From: Arthrobacter sp. V1I9
GTDB taxonomy: Bacteria; Actinomycetota; Actinomycetes; Actinomycetales; Micrococcaceae
Direction: 5' to 3'
Assembly: GCF_030817075.1 (NCBI RefSeq)
Contig: NZ_JAUSYU010000001.1
Coordinates: forward strand, 1,736,001-1,800,000
Length of the DNA: 64,000 nt
The notes beneath the pieces were generated by a model. It was not told the origin of the DNA. It worked only from the letters and a program-made list of their open reading frames with translations, and did not search any database. A program made the translations under genes and the position numbers. This document shows, piece after piece, positions 16,561 through 25,500 of the stretch (the stretch's first letter is position 1; each line of letters opens with the position of its first letter).

Positions 16561-16977
16561 TCAGTCGGCATCGTGCAAACCAGGGTGGCGCCGCAGCCGC
16601 AGCAGTTCGCCATGGGCAGCTTCCAGAGCGGCCTTGAGTTCGGAGATCTCGGCCCGATACCGGGCCCGTTCGTCTCGGAGGGCGATGGTGAGTGTGCGGA
16701 CGATGTTGCTTGTGGAGGTTGCCGCGGCGGGCTCGCTGGGCGGCCCTGCCGCCCGCATGCCGGCAGTGCGGCTGCGAAGGTCTTGGATGCGGTTACGCAG
16801 ATCAGTCGTGCGGTAGAGAAAGTCCTTGGAAACGTGGCCTGCCGTCGCGACCGCCTCAAAGGTGATGGGTGCGCCGGCTTTCAGTAGTGCGCGTATGCCG
16901 GCGTCAGCGCGGTCCCGCGCTGCTTGGCGTTTTCGTGACGCGGCCTGGGCGAGTAGTTCCGGGTTGCCGCGGCTCAT
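16561..16977 (-). CDS. tnpC: Transposition accessory protein, TnpC/DUF6262-like
   Basis: A 138-residue basic protein. The N-terminal part (about 10-60, AGIRALLKAGAPITFEAVATAGHVSKDFLYR) looks like a helix-turn-helix. The C-terminal third (ALRDERARYRAEISELKAALEAAHGELLRLRRH) is a coiled coil. This is the plan of DUF6262 and of TnpC of Tn554, which helps the two recombinases and affects orientation and efficiency of insertion. Its ATG overlaps the tnpB stop (ATGA), as expected for a coupled third gene. Confidence 0.8.
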   Translation of the reverse strand: MSRGNPELLAQAASRKRQAARDRADAGIRALLKAGAPITFEAVATAGHVSKDFLYRTTDLRNRIQDLRSRTAGMRAAGPPSEPAAATSTSNIVRTLTIALRDERARYRAEISELKAALEAAHGELLRLRRHPGLHDAD

Positions 16978-19106
16978 TGCGACTCCTGCGGATCGCGTCG
17001 GTCTGCGCTGATGCGGGTTTGCTCTCCTGCGCCGCGGATCGGCTCGTGAGCATCATCCGTTTGTGTAGTAAGCGTTTCAACGATGGTCCTGAGTGCAAGC
17101 TGCTCGCGGCGCCGGAGGGTGAGCCATACGTGGTTTTCGCTCATTGGTTGCCCTGTGCGTTGCTGGTGCGCAGCCTGCCGGTTGTCGATGAGTTGGTCGA
17201 GAGCGACGGCCTCGCCCTCGTGGACGCCAAGGAATCGCTCGTCGGTGACGAACAGGTTGCAGGTGAGGCAGGCGTTGCCTTTTTCACAGCTCTTGGCCGG
17301 CGGCAGCGTGCACCAGCCGTTTGGCAGTACCCGGTCGGTGCGTGAATCCAACGCCATCAGCTCATAGAGGTCCTCACCCTCGATCGCTGATGCGGAGCCC
17401 GACGTCGTGATCTTGCGGTAGCGGAGGAACTCGGCCTTCGCTGTCGCGTCCAGGGTCTGCGCGTAGTGCATCGTCATTTCAGGGCTTAGGTGGCCCATGT
17501 AGCGCTGAACGACGTGCAGGGGCACGCCTGCGTTGATCAGGCCTGTCGCTTTCGTGTGCCGGAACCGGTGCGTCTTGCCCAGATCCAGCGGGGTCCCGTC
17601 GGCTTCAGTCAACCCGGCGAGGGCAACGAGATGATGCAGTTGTTGTCGGAACCGTCCGTCTTTGTAGGGGTGCTGTCCACGTAAATTGCCCTGAGCCTTC
17701 ACGAACAAGTACTTCGGCCTCACCCCGGCCTCGAAGTGTTCGGTAAGCCAGCGGCGCTGCTCTGCAATGATGGCGGTGACTTCCTGGTCGACAAAGATCG
17801 TGTCCGGAGCATCCACGATTTTCGTCTGCTGGTAGCGCAGCTTCGCGATGTTCCCGCCGTCAGGTGTGGGGCCTTCAACCGGGATGATCGGATCCAGATC
17901 CAGCATGCAGATTTCGTTGATCCGACGCCCGGTAGCCATCATCAGCAACAGAATCCGCATCCCCTGCTCGTCCCCTAATCCACCGAGCGGGCGAGGGACG
18001 CCGAGCAAGTGGGCATGTGACGCCAGCGCCGACATGACTGTGTCGGTAAACAGGTGCCGTTCGTCGTAGCGGTTCTTGTGAACGCGCGGGATGTCTCCCG
18101 GCCGCCAGAACCTCAGGTACTCAGGACCAATACCGGTCCACCGCTCATCACCGACCGCGGCCGCAGCCTCGGGTCCGAAATCGTTCATGAATGCGTAGAG
18201 GCCCCGGACTGCCGCGGTAATTTGGGCGACGCTCCCGATCGAGCGCGGTTTGCCGGTGTTTTTCCCGTGGCGTGTTTTCGTCTGACGGGTTTCGCCCAGG
18301 AACTCCAGCATTAGTGGGCGCAGGCGGGTGGGGTTTGGCGTGAGTCGCGGACCCGGCAGATTTCGGGCTGCAGCAAATTCTCCGAAGGGAAGGAGCGCGT
18401 TGTGGCGGTTGTGCACGCTTGCCCAGGTCAACTGGCCCGCCTCGAGCTGCGTCTTGACGTAGAACATCGCGCCCTGCCGGAACCATGTGGGTTGGAGTCG
18501 GTGCCAGTGGACCGCGACCTGCGAGAGCATCTCTTGGGGGCGCCGGGGGATCCTCGGGTCCATGGTCAGGTCCCAGATCTCTCGTTGCCACCATGGCCTC
18601 GTGTCGTAGGCGAACCAGAGCAGCTTGCTGATGCGATCCAGCGGCGACAGGATCGTGCGCAGGGTGTTCGGATTAGGCAGCTGCTTCGTGCGCCGGACCC
18701 ACGTCGTAGCCAGCTCGGTGCGCCATGAGGCCGGCGTGTAGTCCATGACGCTCTCGAAGGGCTGGCCGGCCCGCTGCAGCCGTTTCGATGTCGCGGCGAG
18801 CTCCCTCAGGAGTAATCCCAGCGGCGCGCAGGGCACCCGGCCGCCGAGCTCGACGATGCGCCAGATCGCGAACATCAGCTCGTTCTGCATGGTCGTGGTC
18901 AGGCCGTCGAGGTGAATGTTGCCGATCTTGTCATGATAAAAACCGAATGAGCTCAGATGCTCGGCCGGGATCGAGTCCCGCGTGTAGTGCAGCAGCCGAA
19001 GGCTCTCGGGGACTGCGCTGAGCAGTTCCTCGTTCCGTGTTGCATTGAAGCCCGGCGCTCCGCTGGCACTCAGGATCCCGACCATTTCTGCGTCAGATGT
19101 CCGCAT
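16974..19106 (-). CDS. tnpB: Tyrosine recombinase TnpB
   Basis: A 710-residue tyrosine recombinase, second gene of the transposition operon. The catalytic domain is in the C-terminal half: Arg in TGRRINEICML, His-x-x-Arg in THRFRHTKA, the second His in YMGHLSPEMTMHY and the nucleophile Tyr in the same block. A Cys cluster follows (GWCTLPPAKSCEKGNACLTCNLF), which is characteristic of TnpB of Tn554-like elements and may bind zinc. It is somewhat longer than TnpB of Tn554. It overlaps tnpA by 14 bases and tnpC by four. Confidence 0.9.
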   Translation of the reverse strand: MRTSDAEMVGILSASGAPGFNATRNEELLSAVPESLRLLHYTRDSIPAEHLSSFGFYHDKIGNIHLDGLTTTMQNELMFAIWRIVELGGRVPCAPLGLLLRELAATSKRLQRAGQPFESVMDYTPASWRTELATTWVRRTKQLPNPNTLRTILSPLDRISKLLWFAYDTRPWWQREIWDLTMDPRIPRRPQEMLSQVAVHWHRLQPTWFRQGAMFYVKTQLEAGQLTWASVHNRHNALLPFGEFAAARNLPGPRLTPNPTRLRPLMLEFLGETRQTKTRHGKNTGKPRSIGSVAQITAAVRGLYAFMNDFGPEAAAAVGDERWTGIGPEYLRFWRPGDIPRVHKNRYDERHLFTDTVMSALASHAHLLGVPRPLGGLGDEQGMRILLLMMATGRRINEICMLDLDPIIPVEGPTPDGGNIAKLRYQQTKIVDAPDTIFVDQEVTAIIAEQRRWLTEHFEAGVRPKYLFVKAQGNLRGQHPYKDGRFRQQLHHLVALAGLTEADGTPLDLGKTHRFRHTKATGLINAGVPLHVVQRYMGHLSPEMTMHYAQTLDATAKAEFLRYRKITTSGSASAIEGEDLYELMALDSRTDRVLPNGWCTLPPAKSCEKGNACLTCNLFVTDERFLGVHEGEAVALDQLIDNRQAAHQQRTGQPMSENHVWLTLRRREQLALRTIVETLTTQTDDAHEPIRGAGEQTRISADRRDPQESQ

Positions 19107-20271
19107 GCCCGTCCCTCCATTGTTTTGTGACGGCGGCCCAATCGGCCAGTGCCCGTAACTCTTCGTCCTCAGTCACCCAGGCGTAGGTGTTCAGGGTCGT
19201 CTGGACATCGGCGTGACCGAGTCGTCGACTGACAACATGAACCGGTCGGCCAGAGAGAAGCAGGGCCGTGGCATGCGTGTGACGGAACCAGTGGGGGGAC
19301 CAACGCGCTGGCACGAGGTCGCCAAGTCCGCGGTTTATCCGGGTGATCAGCTTGTAAATCGTCTCTGGGCGGATCGGGGCGAAGCGCTCTCCGCCGGCGA
19401 CGTTCACGAAAACGTATGACGCATCGATGTCCTCCACCACCAGGTCCAGGCCCGCCTCGCAGAGGTGCCAGACGTACTCGGCGTAGAGGCGGTCCAGCTC
19501 GTCGGAAATGTAGAGCTTGCGGTAATTTCCGCCCTTCACCCGCGCCCCGTGGGGATGAGGGCGCGGGACGACCTCGATGTATGGATTCTCGCCGCCGCCA
19601 GAATGCCAGTCCCGGTGCTGCAATGAGAGCGCCTCGCCCAGCCGCATGCCTGTCTCCTCAAGCAAAGCGAAGAACAATCGGTCCCTGATCGATCCCGACC
19701 ACGACCTCGTGCCGGGATCCCAGTGCGCGCATGCGTGCTTAATGGATTCGATCTGCGCGGGCGTCAAGGTTGGTGCCGCCCGCCGTCGCCGATGGACCTT
19801 CACCGACACCGACGCCGCACGAGAACCGCGTCTGATGTGAGTCAGAAACGGCAAGTACGGCGAGTTCGATTCCCGACCCAGGAACAGCGCCGGAATTCCC
19901 TCGAGGCCGCGCCACTGATGAAATACATAGAACGAGCGAACTGCCTGCAGCCTCTGGGCCGCCGTTGCATCCGCGATCCGCGCCGGCGCGGCGGCCAGAA
20001 ATGCAACTCCCGGCGGGAGCCCCGACCGCATCCAGCCGAGGAACCCAGTGAAATCCTCAACACCGAACACATCCCAGCTTCGGCCGCGAAGCTCGAGGAA
20101 TTCCCACCACAACACCAACCCTCGCGCATAGGCCTTCACTGTGTTCGGGGACGCGTCCGTCTGCCGCAAAAACTCAAGGTACGACTCGATCTCCCTGACT
20201 GGCAGCAGATCAGCACCCAGAACAGTCCAAGTGGGCTCCTCGCCCTCCAACCGTATGCTTTGCACCCTCAT
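19093..20271 (-). CDS. tnpA: Tyrosine recombinase TnpA
   Basis: A 392-residue phage-integrase family recombinase, first gene of the operon. An N-terminal SAM-like DNA-binding domain (about 25-125, VREIESYLEFLRQTDASPNTVKAY) is followed by the catalytic domain. Its residues are Arg in TGMRLGEALSLQHRD, Lys in ARVKGGNYRK, His-x-x-Arg in PHWFRHTHAT, His in LGHADVQTT and Tyr in NTYAWV. The size and position match TnpA of Tn554, which binds the ends and target. About 180 bases with repeats lie between its start and the right border. Confidence 0.9.
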   Translation of the reverse strand: MRVQSIRLEGEEPTWTVLGADLLPVREIESYLEFLRQTDASPNTVKAYARGLVLWWEFLELRGRSWDVFGVEDFTGFLGWMRSGLPPGVAFLAAAPARIADATAAQRLQAVRSFYVFHQWRGLEGIPALFLGRESNSPYLPFLTHIRRGSRAASVSVKVHRRRRAAPTLTPAQIESIKHACAHWDPGTRSWSGSIRDRLFFALLEETGMRLGEALSLQHRDWHSGGGENPYIEVVPRPHPHGARVKGGNYRKLYISDELDRLYAEYVWHLCEAGLDLVVEDIDASYVFVNVAGGERFAPIRPETIYKLITRINRGLGDLVPARWSPHWFRHTHATALLLSGRPVHVVSRRLGHADVQTTLNTYAWVTEDEELRALADWAAVTKQWRDGHADI

Positions 20272-20351
20272 CGCGCGGCTCCTTTGCCAAGCCCATAGTC
20301 CACCCGGCCGGCTCGCCCGCCTCGCAGCGACACGAAAGACGGCCGCAGCGT

Positions 20352-20449
20352 CAAAGACGGGTACCGGATAGTCACGACTTCAACACTTTCCGAGGGCAAA
20401 GTCTGACTGTTGAAGACGTGAAAGACGGGGCCTTGGGAGTACCGGATAA
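20352..20449. repeat. Repeats at the right end of the transposon
   Basis: TACCGGATA occurs at 20362-20370 and again at 20440-20448 right at the border, each preceded by AAAGACGG (20353-20360 and 20421-20428). Between them CTTCAAC (20378-20384) and GTTGAAG (20409-20415) form an inverted pair. These may be recombinase-binding sites or the tnpA operator. No equivalent set is obvious at the left end beyond GCTTATC. Confidence 0.5.
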
Positions 20450-20453
20450 GCCC

Positions 20454-20894
20454 GCGGACGGCTACTACGAATGGAAGCAGGGGACCCGGAAGGCGAAACA
20501 GCCCTACTACGTGCATCCGGGAGAGGGCCGCGGCCTGGTTTTTGCCGGGCTCTATGAGTGGTGGAAGGATCCGTCCTGGCCCGCAGGGGAGCCCGGCGGC
20601 TGGATGCTTTCCACGTCCATCCTGACCACTGACACTCCGCCGCCGGGCAGCGAATCAACCGTCTTCGGCAAGCTGACCGCGCTGCATAACCGGGTGCCGC
20701 TGCCGATGGACAAGGCCACAATGCAGGTGTGGCTCGACCCGCACGCCGACGACGCTGCGGCGCTGGTTGACCTGGTCCGGTCCGGGGTCAAGGACGTGGC
20801 GTCGGACTGGCACGTTGAATCAGTGGGCAAAGAGGTGGGCAACGTCCGCAACAACGGCCCCGAGCTGATCCGCCCGGTCGAAGCCCTCTTTTAA
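20454..20894 (+). pseudogene. Host SRAP gene, 3' fragment
   Basis: The C-terminal 146 codons of the split host SRAP gene: ADGYYEWKQGTRK with the active-site Glu, FAGLYEWW, LHNRVPLPM with the active-site His and the end NVRNNGPELIRPVEALF. It continues the frame broken at 14,880. A GTG at 20,418 within the transposon end could start a short product, but that product would lack Cys2 and so could not form the crosslink. Confidence 0.92.
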
Positions 20895-20933
20895 GCCGCG
20901 GCCAAAGCAGTGCCGGCCCAGCTGGCCGAGGGG

Positions 20934-21356
20934 CTAAACGCTGACAGATCCGGCGTCGTCCACTCCCCACGTGGGGTTGTAGGCCACCTCCCAGCGGAAG
21001 CCGTCAGGGTCTGCGAAGTACCCGCTGTAGCCGCCCCAGGGCTGGGTGATGGGCTCGGCGATTATGGTTGCTCCCGCTGCGCCAGCCTCTTCCATGACCC
21101 GGTCAACGTCCCCGGTACTGGGGAGGTTGTGGCTGAGGGTGATGCAGGGGACCGGACCGGGCTCGCTGACGCCGGCATCGGCCTGCATCTGGCGGACGTC
21201 CCACAGCGACAGGACCAGGCCGTGGTTCACCTGGATGAACACCACATCCCCAGGAAATTCGCGGTGGACCGGCCAGCCAAGGCCCTCCACATAGAAGGAG
21301 CGGGACGCCGGAACGCTGCGGACGCCTAGTGAAATGAAGTCGACTCTGGGCTGCAT
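20934..21356 (-). CDS. VOC family (glyoxalase-like) protein
   Basis: A 140-residue vicinal-oxygen-chelate fold protein with the usual paired repeats: VDFISLGVRSVPASRSFYVEGLGWPV at the start, and the second module ending GYFADPDGFRWEVAYNP. Metal-binding His and Glu are present in part. Members include glyoxalases, dioxygenases and antibiotic-binding proteins. The role here is not clear. It is divergent from chorismate mutase with about 20 bases between the starts. Confidence 0.85.
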   Translation of the reverse strand: MQPRVDFISLGVRSVPASRSFYVEGLGWPVHREFPGDVVFIQVNHGLVLSLWDVRQMQADAGVSEPGPVPCITLSHNLPSTGDVDRVMEEAGAAGATIIAEPITQPWGGYSGYFADPDGFRWEVAYNPTWGVDDAGSVSV

Positions 21357-21375
21357 GGTTCGATACTGTCAGAGG

Positions 21376-21696
21376 ATGGCAACAATTCAAGGGAACGATA
21401 GAGACGCACTGGCCGACAAGGAACAGCTCGCTGCCGTCCGGGTTGCCGTTGACGAGGTGGATGACCAGATTGTCACCCTCATTGCCCGCCGTGAACGGCT
21501 GATCAGGATCGCCGGAACCCTCAAGGGTGACGATGCCGAGGTCCGCGCCCCCGGCCGTGTGGAGCGGATAATCGAGCACGTCCGCTCGGCTGCTGTTAAG
21601 AAAGACATCGACCCGGACATCGTTGAATCCACCTACCGGGCCATGATCTCAGGTTTCATCGAACTCGAGCTCCGGGTCCACAAAGAAAACAGCTGA
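21376..21696 (+). CDS. Chorismate mutase (AroQ class)
   Basis: A 106-residue all-helical chorismate mutase, converting chorismate to prephenate for Phe and Tyr synthesis. Visible are LAAVRVAVDEVDDQIVTLIARRERLIRIAGTLK with the active-site Arg and Lys, and ERIIEHVRSAAVKKDIDPDIVESTYRAMISGFIELEL. No good ribosome site is in place before the ATG (GAGG abuts it), so a leaderless message or another start is possible. The gene is apart from the aroE-aroC cluster at the window end. Confidence 0.87.
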   Translation: MATIQGNDRDALADKEQLAAVRVAVDEVDDQIVTLIARRERLIRIAGTLKGDDAEVRAPGRVERIIEHVRSAAVKKDIDPDIVESTYRAMISGFIELELRVHKENS

Positions 21697-21715
21697 GCTT
21701 CTTCTGCCCAGCTGT

Positions 21716-22105
21716 TTACAGGTTTTCCTCCACCGGAACGCCGGACTGGAAATCCCGGCCGTCCGCTTCGCTGAAGCCGGTCATCACGTGCCCTTTGCCG
21801 AGCCCGTTAATGGCTGCCAGCGGGAAATGGCCGGTGATGGTGTTGCCCGAGTGGGTGACCCCGGAAAGATCGTAGTTCTCCTCCGCGCTCTGTTCATGGT
21901 TGAACGAGAAGAAGGCGATCGCCTCCCCGTTCATGAACTCAATGCCCAGGCGCCGCTGGGATGAGTAGTCCGGGCTGGCAGCCACAAGCCCCACCACGTA
22001 GGCACCGGAACCGGGGATGTTGCCGTCTATGTCGAAAGTGGCCACGAGGGTGGAGTCCTGGGCTTTGATGCTGACCTGCTTGAGGAGTGCGTCATGGGTG
22101 CTCAT
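21716..22105 (-). CDS. Hypothetical protein, 129 aa
   Basis: A soluble protein with no recognised family. It looks beta-rich: VSIKAQDSTLVATFDIDGNIPGSGAYVVGLVAASPDYSSQRRLGIEF and GNTITGHFPLAAINGLGKGHVMTGF. No cysteine, signal peptide or membrane segment is seen. The start at 22,105 has AGGA nine bases upstream. It converges with chorismate mutase and diverges from the SOS-boxed operon. Confidence 0.7.
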   Translation of the reverse strand: MSTHDALLKQVSIKAQDSTLVATFDIDGNIPGSGAYVVGLVAASPDYSSQRRLGIEFMNGEAIAFFSFNHEQSAEENYDLSGVTHSGNTITGHFPLAAINGLGKGHVMTGFSEADGRDFQSGVPVEENL

Positions 22106-22183
22106 GGCACAATCCTGCTCCCTGCCGATCGGTCCGTCCACCCCCGCCTAGGATTTGTGCCGCCGCTGGCTTAGACTTGAAGT

Positions 22184-22205
22184 ATTCGAACACATATTCG
22201 AATGT
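22184..22205. promoter_or_regulatory. LexA (SOS) box upstream of DUF6504-dnaE2
   Basis: TCGAACACATATTCGA (22186-22201) fits the actinobacterial LexA consensus CGAAC-N4-GTTCG with one change (ATTCG in the second half). It is extended by flanking bases into an inverted repeat ATTCGAA...ATTCGAAT. It lies 38-53 bases before the DUF6504 start, as expected for the DNA-damage-induced dnaE2 operon. Confidence 0.85.
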
Positions 22206-22238
22206 TTCCTTATTTCTTGCTCTGTCCGGGAGGTGCCC

Positions 22239-22577
22239 ATGGGGATGTTCAGCGAATCCGTGGACGTTGCCTGCAACCCGGAAGGCCAGCCGATAAGCCT
22301 CCAATGGGCAGGGCGGCCCTATTCAGTCTGCGCCGAGCCAGTCCGATGGTACGAGCGCCGGCAGTGGTGGGCAGAGGAAAGCCGAGCACCGCTGGGAACC
22401 GGTCCCGGACTGGTGGACCATGAGATCTGGCGGGTCCAGGTGCTTCCATCGGCTGCTTGTTCCGGCGCGTTCAATGACCAGGAAGAACCACTCACCCTTG
22501 ACTTGACCCGCCATGTCCGGAGCGGCCGCTGGCGGCTCCTGCGGATCCATGACGCCCTGCGCCCGCGGACAGCATGA
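22239..22577 (+). CDS. DUF6504 family protein
   Basis: A 112-residue protein that accompanies dnaE2 in actinobacteria. Conserved aromatic blocks are visible: LQWAGRPYSVCAEPVRWYERRQWW and DHEIWRVQV, and the end is RSGRWRLLRIHDALRPR. Its role in mutagenic repair is unknown. GGGAGGTG (22227-22234) supports the ATG at 22,239. The stop overlaps the dnaE2 start (ATGA). The LexA box is directly upstream. Confidence 0.82.
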   Translation: MGMFSESVDVACNPEGQPISLQWAGRPYSVCAEPVRWYERRQWWAEESRAPLGTGPGLVDHEIWRVQVLPSAACSGAFNDQEEPLTLDLTRHVRSGRWRLLRIHDALRPRTA

Positions 22578-25500
22578 GCTTCACGCACCTCCACGTCTCC
22601 ACCGCCTTCAGTGCCCACTATGGCGTTTCCTGGCCTGAGGAACTGGCCCAGGCCGCCGCTGCCGACGGCGCTACCGCGCTCGCCTGCACCGACCGGGACG
22701 GCCTGTACGGAACCATCAAGCACCTGAAGGCGTGCATGGATGCGGGTATTGATCCCATAGTTGGGGTGGACCTGGCGGTTTATGACGACGACGGCGATCA
22801 CCGCACCCAGCTGGCGGGCCGTGTGGTGGTGCTCGCCCGCGGCAACAACAACGGGGCCGGGTACCGTGCTCTGTGCCGGTTGGTGTCCGATGCCCATGCC
22901 CGCACCTCGGGAAAATCCGGGGGAACCGTGCCGGTGGCAGTCACCAGGGCGGAGCTTGCTTCCCGCACCCTTGATCCCCGGACCCTCAAACCCGTGCTGA
23001 TGGTCCTGATCGGGCCGGACTCCGATGTCGGTCGTGCCATGGGCGGCCGCCGGTACCTGCGCCCGCGGACACTCTTCAAGCAATGGCTCGACGCCATGCC
23101 CGCCGGAACAGTGGTCACCGAGATCGTTTCGCAGCTCAGCGCCCCGGGGGCCCCGCTGAGCACCTCGCATGCCGTCCGGATGCTCAAGCTCGCGGAAGAA
23201 CACAACATACCGGCAATCTTCAGCAACGCGGTGAGGTACTGCGCGGAGGACGGAGCCGCCACCGCCGACGTCCTGGATTCAGCCCGGACCCTCAAATCGC
23301 TGCCGGAGCTGGCCCAGGAGCCAATGCTCCAACCCAATGGCCAGGGCTGGCTCAAATCCGCCGCCCACATGCTGCAACTGGGCAAGGAAATCATCTCCGC
23401 CGCCGGATACGGTACAGCAGACCTTAAACAGCTGATGGCACAAACGGAGGCGCTCGCCGATCTCTGCAGGATGGACCCCGTCACCGATATGGGCTGGAAA
23501 CAGCCTGTGGTGCCGGAAGCTTCAGTCATCGGGATCAACCAGGATCCGCATCTGGAACTGGTGCAGCGCTGCCAGGCGGGAATCGGGAGGCGGTTCCCTG
23601 GTATTTCGGGAACCCGGGAAGAGGAAATGCGGTACCGGCTCGAGCACGAACTGGGAATCATCCAGAACCTGGGTTTTTCGTCCTACTTCCTTACAGTTGC
23701 CGAAGTTTCACGCATGATCCAGGACATGGGGGTAAGGGCGGCGGCCCGCGGATCTGGTGCATCAAGCCTCGTCAACTACCTGATCGACGTCAGCCAGGTA
23801 AATCCACTGCAGCATGACCTGATCTTCGAGCGCTTCCTTTCCCGGGACCGGGCCACCCTGCCGGATATCGACATCGACGTCGAAAGCGCCGAAAGGCATA
23901 ACGTCTACCGCCGGATCTTCGAGCGCTTCGGCGCCGAGCGGGTCACGCTGATGAGCATGCAGAACGGCTACCGGGCAAGAGGCGCAGTCCGGGATGCCGG
24001 CATGGCTTTGGGCATGGATGACGGCGACGTGGGGGACATCGCGAAACAGCTGTGGCGGTTTTCGGCCCGGAAATTCCGGGAGGCATTGCAGGAAAAGCCT
24101 GAACTGAGGGAATTTGCGGGCCGGGTGGAACAGCGCGATACCCACGGCAACCAGCAGTTGGACCTGCTGGTGGACCTGACGGAACGCCTTGACCGGTTGC
24201 CGCGCCATATCTCGATGCATCCCTGCGGTGTGATCCTGGGGGACGCAACCCTGCTGGACCGCACCCCGGTCCAGCCCAGCGGCCTGGGGCTGCCCATGAG
24301 CCAGTTCGATAAACACGATATGGATCCCATGGGCATGCTGAAGCTCGACGTCCTGGGTGTCAGGATGCAAAGCGCCATGGCGTTTGCGGTCCGGGAGGTC
24401 ATCCGCATCCACTCGTCCAAAGAGGAAGTGGTGGCTGCGGGGAAACATGATCCCGGCCAGGACGGGTCCGGCCCGGATTACATCGCAGAAAACGGGCACA
24501 TCGACCTCAACGCCATACCCCTGGATGATGAGGCCACCTTTGAACTCATCCGAAGCACACACACCCTGGGCTGCTTCCAGATTGAGTCTCCCGGGCAGCG
24601 CGAACTGATCGGCAAGATGGCGCCGCGGGAGTTCAACGACCTCATCATCGATATTTCGCTTTTCCGGCCCGGGCCCATGAAATCGGACATGGTCCGGCCA
24701 TTCCTGGAGCACCGGCATGGTTTCGCACCCGAGGTGTACCCCCACCCGGACCTGAAGCCCGTCCTGGCGGAAACCCACGGGGTGACCGTTTTCCATGAAC
24801 AGATCCTGAAAACGTTCAACGTGATGACCGGCTGCGGCCTGGCCAAAGCCGATGAATTCCGCCGTGCCCTGGGCAACGAGGTCCTGGAACTGAGTGTTGA
24901 GGAGTTCTTCCGCAGGGAAGCCCGGAAGAAAGGGTATTCCCCGGAAGTAGTTGATAACGTCTGGGGGACCCTGAAGGCCTTTGGCAGCTTCGGCTTCTGC
25001 AAAGCCCACGGAGCCGCTTTCGCCGTGCCCACCTACCAGTCCGCCTGGCTGAAGACTCATCACCCCGAAGCCTTCCTGGCCGGCCTCTGGGAACACGATC
25101 CCGGCATGTACCCCAAAAGACTGCTGGTGGCGGAAGCCAGGAGGCTGGGCATCCCCATCCTTCCCCTTGATATCAACCGCAGCAAGGGGGAGTACCGGGT
25201 GGAACGGGTCCGGCAGGGGCCTGATGCGGGAAGGCTGGGAATCAGGCTCAGCCTGAACGGTATTTACGGGCTGTCCGCCACGGAACTGAAAAGAATCGTG
25301 GCGGGCCAGCCGTATGACTCTCTTGCAGACCTCCGCGCGCGCTCGCGGTTAAGCAAGCCCAGCATCAAACGTTTGGCCCAGCTGGGTGCTTTTGATTCCC
25401 TGCACCGTGAGGCCGGTGGGGTGGCCAACCGGGCAGACCTGGTCCAGCACCTGCAGCAGCTCCAAAGTGCGGGCAGCGGGCGGAAGGGCGTGGAGGTCCT

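Larger units (their letters stand above)
14881..20453. mobile_element. Tn554-like site-specific transposon inside the SRAP gene
   Basis: The stretch between the two SRAP halves holds two tyrosine recombinases and a small DUF6262 protein in the tnpA-tnpB-tnpC order of Tn554, all on the minus strand. Behind them lie an intact SRAP gene and three tiny membrane genes. Short inverted ends GCTTATC (14881-14887) and GATAAGC (20445-20451) mark the borders. The flanks share the core CC[T/C]GC, but there is no longer target duplication, as expected for Tn554, which exchanges a short heterologous core instead of duplicating its target. Exact ends are uncertain by a few bases. The small-gene part is visibly more AT-rich than its neighbours. 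Confidence 0.88.

Noticed and set aside
23762-25096. 444-residue minus-strand frame
   Set aside because: Fully antisense to dnaE2 and a product of GC-biased codon use.
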